Shown: piece by piece, positions 47,073 to 56,500 of the stretch
Position numbering within the stretch: position 1 is the first letter of the stretch
How the letters are laid out: the number at the start of each line of letters is the position of its first letter
NCBI GenBank assembly: GCA_025408425.1
Contig: JANXYX010000036.1
Span: 205,900 to 269,899 of the forward strand
DNA: 64,000 bases
DNA from: Granulicella sp.
GTDB taxonomy: Bacteria; Acidobacteriota; Terriglobia; Terriglobales; Acidobacteriaceae
Direction of reading: 5' to 3'
Position numbers and translations under genes: made by a program
The notes under the pieces: model-generated
Told to the model about the DNA's origin: nothing
Database searches by the model: none
The model's input: the letters and a program-made list of their open reading frames with translations, nothing else

Positions 47073-50000
47073 ATGAGCGAAAATCACCTCTCCCGCCGCC
47101 GGTTTCTCCAGGCATCCGCAGCCACCGCCGTAGCCACCAGCCTCCCCCCCGTACACGCCCATGCCCAGATCCGCAACACTCCCTATCCCGAGAACGGCGC
47201 TCTCATCCCCGACGAAGGCTGGCACCTCTGGATCGATGAGCGCGCGCAATGGAGAGACGACGCCATCTTCCTCCCTGAAGATGTGCGGCCCGGAGGCCCT
47301 GGCGACCTCGCCACGCTCCCCATCAACGCTCCCACAGGCGGCTGGCAGGTTCTGACTCCCCAGGCTGGCAAACAAGTCGTTCTCCCCACCACCGTCGAGC
47401 AGCACCACTGGGGAAAATTCGGCCAGCGTCCCTACACCCCTGACGAATACCGCTACGCTGCCGACGACGCCATCCCCCAGAACGGTGCATATCTAGGCGT
47501 CTCCTGGTGGTACCGCAACATCGACATCCCGCTCGCCATGAAAGGCAAGCGCCTCTTCCTCCACATCCGCGGAGCCCGCCTCCGCGCCGAGGTCTACCTC
47601 AATCAGAAGCTCGTCGGCTACTCCATCATGGAGGAACTCCCCTTCGAGTGCGACATCACAGCCGCAGCCCACCCCGGAGGCCGCAACCACCTCGCCATCC
47701 GCATCACCAACCCCTTCGGCCGCTACGACTGGGTCGACGGCCTCAACGCCCAGTGGGGAGCCGTCAAGCTCTACCGCTCCCACGGTTTCGGAGGTCTCGA
47801 TCGAGGCATCACTCTCAGCGCTCACCCCGACTCCGCTCGTATCTCTGACGCCTGGGTCCTCAACACCGCTGCCGGTACCACCATCCAGGCCTTCGCCAAA
47901 GTCGAAGTCGCCCATCCCGGCCAGCCCCCCGCCACACTTATCCCCGAAGACTGGCGATCCCGCGCCAGCGTCGATGTCTTAGACCCCACATCCGGTAAGC
48001 CCCTCCCCACGGTCACAGCCTTCACCGAAGTCACCGTCACAGGCTCCACCCTGCAATACAAGTTCGTCGTCGAAGGCGCTACCGCCAAACTATGGGACCT
48101 CGACTCCCCCAATCTCTACCACCTGCGCATCAAGTTCCTTACCACCGCCAATCAGGTTGAAACTCGCATCGTCCCCTTCGGCTTCCGCTGGTTCGCACCC
48201 GCAGGCATCAAAACCAACGCACTCTTCCGGCTCAACGGTCGTCGCATCAAGCTCTATACCGCCATCTCTTGGGGTTTCTGGGGGCTCAACGGTATCTTCC
48301 CCATCCCCGAACTTGCAGAAAAAGAAGTCGAGCAAGCAAAGAAGCTCAATCTCAACTGCCTCAACTTTCACCGCAATGTCGGCAAGGAAGACGTCTTCCG
48401 TGCCCACGACCGCATGGGCCTGCTTCGCTACATGGAGCCAGGCGCCGGCAAACTCGCCATCGGCACACCCGCACCCACTGCATCTGGTGAAGGAGCCATC
48501 GCCAACCCCGGCGTCATCCTCGCTCAGCCCAAATCCGAAGCCGACAAGTTCGCCCAACGCTTCATGTTTGCCAAGTGCGTCGCCATGGTCCGCGCCTTCC
48601 GCTCCCACCCATCACTCATCCAGTACACCATCCAGAACGAGATTGGCGCTGACCTCAAGAACCCCGCCGTATTCCAGGTCCTCCAGGCCATGCACGCGGA
48701 AGACCCCAGCCGCATGATCGTCCTCAACGACGGCTTTTCGCCCCCACCACGCTCTGCCGCACAGGCATGGTACGAGCCATACAACAACCGCATTCACCGC
48801 TCTGATGAACAAAAATTTGCCGGCTGGTGGAACAATCATCAGGGCGCAGGCGACCAATGGTACGACGAGTTCTACAAGTCCCCCGACGACTTCACCTACA
48901 AATCCCCCTACCGCGATGTCCTCACCGAGTTCGGTGAAATGGAAGGCTGCGCCACACCCGACAACCACTCCCTCATGATCCACCAGATCACCCAGACCTT
49001 CCTCAAGTACGGTGGCAACAGCTACGACCTCACCGACCACAAGGAAATCCTCGCCGCCTACGACAAGTTCCTCAACAAATGGAACTTCCGCAAAGCCTTC
49101 CCTGCCACCGAACGTCTCTGGCTCTCCATTGGCTCCAAGTGCTACGACTCTTGGCAGAACTACATGGAGAACGCCCGCATCGGTGACGACCTCGACTTCG
49201 CAGCGATCTCAGGATGGGAGACCACAGCCATCGAAAACCACTCCGGCATCGTCGACAACCTGCGCAACTTCAAGTCCGATCCCACTCCTATCTCCGGAGC
49301 ACTCCAGCCCATCCGTCCCGTAGCCAAACAGCGCAGCCTCTGCATCCCCCTCGGCGAGTCCGCCACCTTCGATCTCTACCTCCTCAACGACACCCCCGAA
49401 GCCTCCACCGGAACCCTCACCTTCACCGCCATCACCCCGTCCGGCCAACTCCTCAAGCTCGGCACATTTCCCGTCCCCGATGAGACACCAGACCAGTTCA
49501 GCTACCTCCTCCAGGAAGAGTTCACCACTCCTCCCCTTACTGAAGAAGGCATGTACCACTTCAAGTTCGCCCTCTCCTCCGCGCCCCTCTCCACCCAAAC
49601 CAAGGACCTCTGGATCGCCAACACGAAGCTCGCACCAAAACAACCCCTCACCATCGCCGTCTCAGGCATCACACCCGCCCTCCACAAACAACTCTCCGCA
49701 CTCCCCGGCGTGACCGTGGAAGACTTCACCCCCGGCAAAACATACGCTGCGATCATCTCCAGCGGACTAACCGCCCACACCTCCGCAGACCAGAAATCCG
49801 GTGACACCACCGGCCTCGAAGCCCAGCCCGCAAGCGGCGTCGGAGCCATCCAGACCACCACTCAGTTAGGCCATCTCGCAGAAGACATCCTCGAAGCCGT
49901 CCGCGCCGGAACCCCGCTCCTCGCCATCCCGCAAGCCGACACCCTCTCAGATGGAGTCGCCCAGGAACTAGCAGCCGCCGGAGCCTTCACCTACAACGGC

Positions 50001-50333
50001 ACAGTAGGCGACTTCCGCGCCCCCTGGATGGGGAACTGGTACTTCGTGCGCAAACACCCTATCTACGCCGGTCTGCCCGTCGATCAGGTCATGGGAATCC
50101 ACTACCAGGCTCGGGGACGCCAATCCAACGGCCTCCTCGTAGACAAACACCCCGATGGCGCACCGCTCGAAATCGTCGCAGCCTACTCTCGCGACCACGA
50201 CCGCAACATCGGTGCCGGCACCTTCACCACCCAGCTCGGCAAAGGTAAGCTCCTCTACCAGCGCGTTCCGGAGATGCACCCCGTCCTCCAGCAACGCTTC
50301 CTCGCCAACGCCCTCGCCTGGCTCACCACCTGA
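47073..50333 (+). CDS. Tat-exported glycoside hydrolase family 2 protein
   Basis: 1086 aa. The Tat signal is SRRRFLQASAATAVATSL. Next come a GH2 sugar-binding jelly roll (about 100-230: GVSWWYRNIDIPLAMKGKRL), an Ig-like domain (about 250-380) and a TIM barrel (about 385-700). Candidate acid/base E523 (TIQNEIGADL) and nucleophile E619 (TEFGEMEG). The C-terminal third is additional beta-rich domains ending in a region (about 940-1080) that recalls glutamine-amidotransferase-like folds. Substrate unknown (beta-galactoside, glucuronide or rhamnogalacturonan side chain). The frame is open upstream, but 46833-47072 is not coding. Confidence 0.83.
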   Translation: MSENHLSRRRFLQASAATAVATSLPPVHAHAQIRNTPYPENGALIPDEGWHLWIDERAQWRDDAIFLPEDVRPGGPGDLATLPINAPTGGWQVLTPQAGKQVVLPTTVEQHHWGKFGQRPYTPDEYRYAADDAIPQNGAYLGVSWWYRNIDIPLAMKGKRLFLHIRGARLRAEVYLNQKLVGYSIMEELPFECDITAAAHPGGRNHLAIRITNPFGRYDWVDGLNAQWGAVKLYRSHGFGGLDRGITLSAHPDSARISDAWVLNTAAGTTIQAFAKVEVAHPGQPPATLIPEDWRSRASVDVLDPTSGKPLPTVTAFTEVTVTGSTLQYKFVVEGATAKLWDLDSPNLYHLRIKFLTTANQVETRIVPFGFRWFAPAGIKTNALFRLNGRRIKLYTAISWGFWGLNGIFPIPELAEKEVEQAKKLNLNCLNFHRNVGKEDVFRAHDRMGLLRYMEPGAGKLAIGTPAPTASGEGAIANPGVILAQPKSEADKFAQRFMFAKCVAMVRAFRSHPSLIQYTIQNEIGADLKNPAVFQVLQAMHAEDPSRMIVLNDGFSPPPRSAAQAWYEPYNNRIHRSDEQKFAGWWNNHQGAGDQWYDEFYKSPDDFTYKSPYRDVLTEFGEMEGCATPDNHSLMIHQITQTFLKYGGNSYDLTDHKEILAAYDKFLNKWNFRKAFPATERLWLSIGSKCYDSWQNYMENARIGDDLDFAAISGWETTAIENHSGIVDNLRNFKSDPTPISGALQPIRPVAKQRSLCIPLGESATFDLYLLNDTPEASTGTLTFTAITPSGQLLKLGTFPVPDETPDQFSYLLQEEFTTPPLTEEGMYHFKFALSSAPLSTQTKDLWIANTKLAPKQPLTIAVSGITPALHKQLSALPGVTVEDFTPGKTYAAIISSGLTAHTSADQKSGDTTGLEAQPASGVGAIQTTTQLGHLAEDILEAVRAGTPLLAIPQADTLSDGVAQELAAAGAFTYNGTVGDFRAPWMGNWYFVRKHPIYAGLPVDQVMGIHYQARGRQSNGLLVDKHPDGAPLEIVAAYSRDHDRNIGAGTFTTQLGKGKLLYQRVPEMHPVLQQRFLANALAWLTT

Positions 50334-50356
50334 ACCAAAACCTCCCGCACACGCAA

Positions 50357-50384
50357 AAGAGGCAGTCCCGAAGGGCTGCCTCTT
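50357..50384 (+). terminator. Terminator between GH2 gene and convergent gene
   Basis: Stem AAGAGGCAG / CTGCCTCTT with an inner CCC-GAA-GGG hairpin, followed by CCTGTC. Positioned between two convergent stops, so likely used in both directions. Confidence 0.8.
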
Positions 50385-50402
50385 CCTGTCAATCACTCCG
50401 AC

Positions 50403-51740
50403 TTACTTCTTGTGCGGAGCCGCATGGTGTACGGGAGCAGCAGCTTTCTTCGCAGGAGCTTTCTTCACCGGTGCCTTCTTCGGCTCGACAACCTCACCAT
50501 CGGTCATCGCCAGCATGATCGGGTTTGGCTTGTAAGAGTCATACGTTCCAGTCACCGTGATCTTTTCACCCACCGTCGGAACCGTCTTCAACGGCTCCTT
50601 CATGGTGAACGTAAAGTCTGCACTCTTCGACTGAACCGCATCATCCGATACAGCAACCTGCAACGAGCTCTCCGTCGCAGCAATCACCGTAGCATCCGGA
50701 ATCTGAACAGACTTGCCCTTGATGGTTGCGAATACTTTCTCCGCATCCTCAGGCTTGCCATTCTGCAGGATGAACTCCTTGTCGCTCAGTGCCAGAGTGC
50801 CAAGATCGGGAGTCGAAGCAACCGTCTGTGCAGCAATGTCCGCCGCATTCGGTGCCGGTTTAATCGTGAAGCCAGCCGGTGGATTCAGATTTGCTGCAGC
50901 AGCCGCGGACACCGCCTCAAATCCATCTTCCGCACCGTGGTACTTCTTGTAGCAATACTTCGCCGTCGGTGCCAGCTGCGACTTGTAGGGCTCAGGAGCG
51001 AACGCCACAAAGCGCGCAACATAAAACGCGCAGTTGATCAGGTCCGGAGGAGTCGACTGCAGATAGGCCAGTCCCAGGAAGTACGTATCCTGCAGAATCG
51101 GTCCGGGTGCCTGTGTGTTAGCCACTGGAACAGATGCCAACTCAGCCTTGAAGTTTGTGATCGCCGTTGCCGTGTCCTTCTTGTTCAGCGCTGCCGTTCC
51201 AATCGCGCTGTAGAAGATCGGGGTTGCACTCGACTTCACTGTATTGAAGTCGGCATCACTCATGTCCTTAGGCTTCGTCGCGGACAAGCCCTTCTGCGCA
51301 TACTCCGCAGCCTTGTCTAACGCAGCCTGTTTCGCCGTCGCATCAGCAATCTGATCCGCACCAGCTTTACGGAAGTAAACCTCAAACGTCAGCGCTCGCA
51401 GGTTGCTGGGATCCACCTGCAGCAGACGGTCGGCTGCATCCACTGTCTTGGCAGGATCGAAGCCGCTGTAAGCCAGCATCAACTGCTGAAGCGTGTCGGC
51501 CTTCACCGCAGACTGCGGATACGCAGTCAGGTAAGCCTCCAGCGCAGGTGCTTTGGTCTGCGGTGTCGTCTGGCCGATGGCGCTGTTATACGCCGCGTAC
51601 TCGGCCGGAGACATACTGACTCCACCACTTGCCTGTGCACCAAGATTAACCTGAGTCTGTGAAAATGCCACCCGAGCACCCGGGGCAATGCTAGCGACCG
51701 CGGAGAACGCTAGGAGAGATGCAACGACTGCCTTATTCAT
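50403..51740 (-). CDS. Secreted TPR-like protein with basic His/Lys/Pro tail
   Basis: 445 aa. Signal peptide (SLLAFSAVASIAPGARVAFS). Residues about 45-260 are helical with tetratricopeptide-like repeats (PALEAYLTAYPQSAVKADTL, then AADRLLQVDPSNLRAL). About 310-415 forms a beta-rich domain with EKITVTGTYDSYKPNPIMLA, similar to OB-fold tails. The end is low-complexity (KKAPVKKAPAKKAAAPVHH). ATG at 51740 with GAGGAG. Probably a periplasmic scaffold; function unknown. Confidence 0.75.
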   Translation of the reverse strand: MNKAVVASLLAFSAVASIAPGARVAFSQTQVNLGAQASGGVSMSPAEYAAYNSAIGQTTPQTKAPALEAYLTAYPQSAVKADTLQQLMLAYSGFDPAKTVDAADRLLQVDPSNLRALTFEVYFRKAGADQIADATAKQAALDKAAEYAQKGLSATKPKDMSDADFNTVKSSATPIFYSAIGTAALNKKDTATAITNFKAELASVPVANTQAPGPILQDTYFLGLAYLQSTPPDLINCAFYVARFVAFAPEPYKSQLAPTAKYCYKKYHGAEDGFEAVSAAAAANLNPPAGFTIKPAPNAADIAAQTVASTPDLGTLALSDKEFILQNGKPEDAEKVFATIKGKSVQIPDATVIAATESSLQVAVSDDAVQSKSADFTFTMKEPLKTVPTVGEKITVTGTYDSYKPNPIMLAMTDGEVVEPKKAPVKKAPAKKAAAPVHHAAPHKK

Positions 51741-51968
51741 TCAACACTCCTCTGAACCCTTTTTTACTTAGATGCTGCCTCCGGTGTCGCCGGGGGTCAG
51801 CTTGCATCTAGTCCTGAATATAGTGCATCCACCGTACATCTTTCACTACGCCTTCCGTACAAGTGTAGTTAAAATCCACCGCGTACCCAGGGAACAATGT
51901 TGGGGGATTATAGAAATCACCATCACCAACTGGCAAGTCGCTACGCTCCACCTGGCCTTGCGCACCTC

Positions 51969-52373
51969 TCAGCGTGAACCATCAGGCGTCGAGCCCTCCA
52001 CCGACAGCGAATGCAGATAGCGCACCAACTGCCAGCGCTGTGCCTCAGGTAATCGAGACCACGAGGGCATCCCCTCCCCCAGATTTCCATTGGTCAGCAA
52101 CCAGTGCAGCTCCCCATCCGTTGCACCCTTCACCCTCTCCGTCCGCAGACTTGGATGCCTTCCCAGCCCGCTCGCATCCTCACCGTGGCAAGTCGCACAG
52201 CTTCGCCGGAAAATAATCGCTCCAGCAGCCACCGCATCCTCGCTCCCAGCCATAGGATTTGCCCTGACCCGCTCTTTTTCAGGGACGCTGGCAAACCAAT
52301 CCTTCTTTGCCGAAGCAAACGCAAACGTAGCCATCAACAGAAACCCTGCCGTCAGACAAGCCCGCCTCATCAT
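51969..52373 (-). CDS. Periplasmic c-type cytochrome
   Basis: 134 aa. Signal peptide then one class I cytochrome c domain: CATCH (C59, C62, H63) and distal ligand M102 (GEGMPSW). Single-haem electron carrier. Its ATG overlaps the stop of the upstream barrel protein gene (ATGA), so both are made from one message and probably work together. Confidence 0.9.
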   Translation of the reverse strand: MMRRACLTAGFLLMATFAFASAKKDWFASVPEKERVRANPMAGSEDAVAAGAIIFRRSCATCHGEDASGLGRHPSLRTERVKGATDGELHWLLTNGNLGEGMPSWSRLPEAQRWQLVRYLHSLSVEGSTPDGSR

Positions 52374-53239
52374 CGCACTCCCCTTCCACCCACGTGGAAG
52401 AACCGCGAAACCTGCCCCACTTCATAGGACAATGCAATCCGGTATATCCGCGGCACGCTATGCCCATTCAACCCAAAGTTCGGCGATCCCATGATCGTCA
52501 GCCCTCCCGGCCCACTCCAGCTCACCGTAGGCCCAAAATAATGCGAAGTCTCCCGCAGCCCAAAAGAATCACTGTCTCCAAGCCCTCCATACATCTCCGC
52601 ACCCAACGCAAAGTTCTCCGGCGCAAATATCCCCGAGTGCGCTCCCCCCGCCAGACGCAACGGACGGCTCGCTCCCAGCGAGTACCCGAACTCCCACGGC
52701 GCATGCCGCAAGTTCTTCTCCGCCGTAATATTCTCTGAGAAGTTCCACCCCTTCACATTGCTCGACAGGATCAGCTTCAGTTCCACCTCGCGCTTCTTCT
52801 CAGCCCGCGCTTCCGCGTTGCTACCCAACAGATCGTCATTGCCGTCATGGCCCACAACCTCCAGCAAACTCTTATTGGCCCCATTGATGTCCTCAAACTC
52901 GAAGTACAGCACCGGATTGATCCAGTGTTCCCTCAGCAAAGGACGAACCCGGTTCTCCAATCGAAACCCCGTAAAGACCGTGCTGTCGTGAGCCGTGCTC
53001 TGCCCTTCCAGATACAACTCCGACGTCCACCACGCACGCGTCCCGTACTCCAGTTCAAACGCATTCGCCCCAAAATGGTCCCCACCCGTCGGTCTACCCG
53101 CCGCGGTCTTACTTTCTATCTCCAACGACCCCGGCTCCTCCATATGATGGGAATACGTGACAAAATAAGGAAGTTCCTGGGCGGACATCCCCACCGAACC
53201 CGCAATCAAGCAAGCCAAAGCCACAAGCAGACGAACCAA
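52370..53239 (-). CDS. Outer-membrane beta-barrel protein, cytochrome-linked
   Basis: 289 aa. Signal peptide (LLVALACLIAGSVGMSAQE) then alternating strands with aromatic belts (FELEYGTRAWWTSELYLEG, NPVLYFEFEDI, YRIALSYEVGQV), i.e. a predicted barrel of perhaps 10-12 strands. No named family. TTG start at 53239 with AAGGAAGG upstream. Coupled to the cytochrome c gene, which suggests a redox or electron-transfer role at the outer membrane; inference. Confidence 0.72.
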   Translation of the reverse strand: MVRLLVALACLIAGSVGMSAQELPYFVTYSHHMEEPGSLEIESKTAAGRPTGGDHFGANAFELEYGTRAWWTSELYLEGQSTAHDSTVFTGFRLENRVRPLLREHWINPVLYFEFEDINGANKSLLEVVGHDGNDDLLGSNAEARAEKKREVELKLILSSNVKGWNFSENITAEKNLRHAPWEFGYSLGASRPLRLAGGAHSGIFAPENFALGAEMYGGLGDSDSFGLRETSHYFGPTVSWSGPGGLTIMGSPNFGLNGHSVPRIYRIALSYEVGQVSRFFHVGGRGVR

Positions 53240-53569
53240 ATCAAAGCACCTTCCTTCAATAAGTTAGATTTCAGACTAAAACAGTCGCCATTCGATATCA
53301 ACCTTCGTACAGCGAACGGCGCTCATTACACCTTGAACCGCAGATATCCGATCTAAATGGTCGCATATCTCTCTACCCCGGAACCTCACCTCCCAGCAGG
53401 AGCCGCCGCCTTTCTCCTCCTGCCATCTATTTGTTGGGTTACGTCCTCCTTATCCACAAGATGTAGCGTTGTCCTTGTTGATTACCCTCACTTCCCCCGA
53501 TAAACTTTAGGTTGTCGCTCGTCTTATTGAGAGAGGCTGCATCACCGCTGCGCCGCGAGGTTCTTCACC
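53240..53569 (+). promoter_or_regulatory. Divergent intergenic region with putative smc promoter
   Basis: 330 bases between the barrel gene (minus) and smc (plus), with no supportable ORF. A candidate smc promoter is TTGATT (53478-53483), a 17-base spacer, TAAACT (53501-53506). The part nearest the barrel gene is AT-rich and probably holds its promoter. GTTCTTCACC precedes the smc ATG with no strong ribosome site. Confidence 0.4.
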
Positions 53570-56500
53570 ATGCTCAAGCTCAAGAAAGTTCAAATCCTCG
53601 GCTTCAAGTCTTTCTGCGACCGTACCGAGGTCCAGCTCACGGGCGAAGGTATCGCCGCCATCGTCGGCCCCAACGGCTGCGGCAAGTCCAATATCTCGGA
53701 CGCCATCACCTGGGTCCTCGGCGAGCAATCCGCCAAATCCCTCCGCGGCATCAAGATGGAAGACGTCATCTTCGCCGGCACCCGTGATCGCAAGCCCACC
53801 GGCATGGCTGAAGTCTCTCTCACCCTCGTCGACCCCGAGGTCTACGACTCCGCCACCCTTCTCGGCGACGGCCCCGAGATCGTCATCGACGACCACGCCA
53901 GCCTCTCAGATTGGGACGAAACAGCCCTCCGTCAGCAGCACGCCGAAGAGACCGAAGAAGCAGTAGCTGAGGCTCAGCCCGGCACAATCATTGAAGGCGA
54001 GGCCAAGACCCCTCAAAGTGCCGCGCCCAACGCAGACACCAATGCCGACGCCGACGCCACCAACCCCAACAGCGTCGTCCTCAAGATCCGCCGTCGCAAG
54101 TTCGGCCGCGCCCCCATTCGTGCTGGCGAACTCACCATCACCCGCCGCCTCTTCCGCTCTGGTGACTCCGAATATCTCCTCAACGGCAAAATCTGCCGCC
54201 TCCGCGACATTCAGGACATCTTCATGGGCACCGGCCTCGGCGGTGAGTCCTACGCCATCATCGGTCAGGAGCGCATCGGCCAGCTCCTCAGCTCCAAGCC
54301 CCTCGATCGCCGCAGCATCCTCGAAGAGGCCGCCGGAATCACCCGCTTCAAGACCAAAAAGCGCCTCGCCGAACTCCGCCTCGAGTCCGCCAAACAGAAC
54401 CTCTCCCGCGTCAACGACATCTTTGATGAAGTCACCCGTCAGATGACCACTCTCAAGCGCCAGGCCTCCAAGGCAGAGCGTTACGGTGCCCTCCGCGACG
54501 AACTCCGCACCCGCCTCCGCGTCGTCCTCGCCAGCCGCATGTCTCAGCTCGACTCCGAGCAAGCCGCCACCACCGAAAAGATCGCCACCCTCACCACCCA
54601 GATCGACGCGCAAGCCACCGACATCGAGCAGATGGACGCCCAGCACTCCGAAGGCGTCCACTCTGGCTACAACCTCGACCAGCAGATCCGCGAAGCTGGA
54701 GCCACCGCCAACCAGTCCGCAGTCGAACTCGAGCGCATCAACGCTCGCACCGCCTCCAACGCCGACCGCATCGCCGAGCTCGCCTCCCGTCTCGACTCCG
54801 GGGCCGAAGAACTCTCCCAGGCTCAGGCTCAGCTCGCCTCTCTCTCCGGCGAGCTCGAGCAGCAACGCAGCTTCCTGGAGAACGCCACCTCCGAGTCCAC
54901 CTCCGCACGAGACGCTGCGCACAGCCACCAGCAGCAGGCACAGGAGGCCGTCCGCTCCGTAGCCGCAGCCGAGCAGCAGGCAGAGCAGAACCGCCGCGCC
55001 TCCATGCAACTCCTCCAGCGCGCCGGCAACACGCGCAACGAGCAAGCCCAGGCCGAAGCCGCTCTCGCTGGCCTGGAGCGTGAAGCCGAGCGTCTCTCCA
55101 CCGAGTCCGATCTCGCCCGCCAGGAACTCGAAACCCTCGGCCTCCAACGCGGTCAGGTCAAACTCTCCTTCGAGTCCGTCACAGAGCGCCTCAAGCGACT
55201 CGAAGCCGAGACCGCCGAACTTCGCCTCGACATCGAAGCCCGCCGCAGCGAAGAAGCACAGTCCAAGCGGCAGGGCGACCAGCTTCGCGGAGAAGTCGCC
55301 ACGCTCAATGGCCGCCGCAACTCCCTCGAAGGTCTCATCCGGGACCACAGTTACTCCACTGAGACCGTTCGCAACCTCTTCAAGAGCAATGCCAAGCACC
55401 CCGACCTCAACGGCATGGCCCCCCTCGGAACCCTCGCCGACTTCCTCGAAGTCGACGGCAAGTACGAGAGCGTAGTCGATGAATTCCTCCGCGACGAACT
55501 CAACTACATCGTCGTCAAGTCATGGGACGCCGCAAACGCCGGCATGCACCTCCTCCAGACCGACATCACAGGCCGCGCCACCTTCCTCGTCCATCCCAAC
55601 GACGCCCAGGCCAACTTCGCCTTCGCCGAAGGCATGGCCAGCGAAGCCCTCAGCGACACACTCAAAATCGAAGGCGTCATCCCGCTAAGAGACTGCATCC
55701 GGGTACTCGACGGCTTCGGAAAATCCCTCGAAGTCTTCCTTCCCAAGCTCCGCGAAGGCTTCGTCGCGCCAGACTCCTACACCGCCCGCACGCTCGCCCT
55801 CTCGCACCCGCAATCCTTCTTCCTCTCCCCCACCGGCGAGACCTTCCACAACGTCACCGTCACCGGAGGACGCGCCCGCGCCCAGGGTCCACTCGCCCTC
55901 AAGCGTGAGCTCACCGAGGTTCAGCAGAAGCTCGATCAGACTGAGCAGAAGCTCGCCCAGACCGACCTCAACACCAGCACTCTCCAGCACGAGATCGCCG
56001 CACTCAGCGCCACGATCGAAGGCAAGAACCACGAGCGCCGTGACGCCGAACGCGAGTCCGCCAACACCGGCGCCGCTCTCCGCCAAATGGAGTCCGAAGT
56101 CGCCCGCATCGAACGCCGCCTGCAGGAATGGCAGCTCTCCAACGAGCGCAACCGCGACGCGCGCAACCAGAAGACTGAACTAATCGCCCGCCGCCAGCAG
56201 GAATCCGCAGCCTTCGATGCAGAGCACAGCGCGCTCGAAGCCAGCCTCGCCAACATCCAGGGTCAACTCGACGAACTCCGCGGCCAGCGTGAGCAACTCC
56301 AGCAGGAAGCCGCTGCTGCCGCAGCAGCATTGGCCGGGCTCGAAGAACGCCGCCGTAACGCCGCCGCCAACTTCGAGCAGACCACTCGCCTCTTCAACAA
56401 CCAGCAGTCCCGCCTCTCCCAGATCAACCAGCAACTCGCCTCCGCTGCATCAGAGAAGCTCCGCCGCGAAGAAGAGACCGCCGCACTCGCCGCACAGCAC

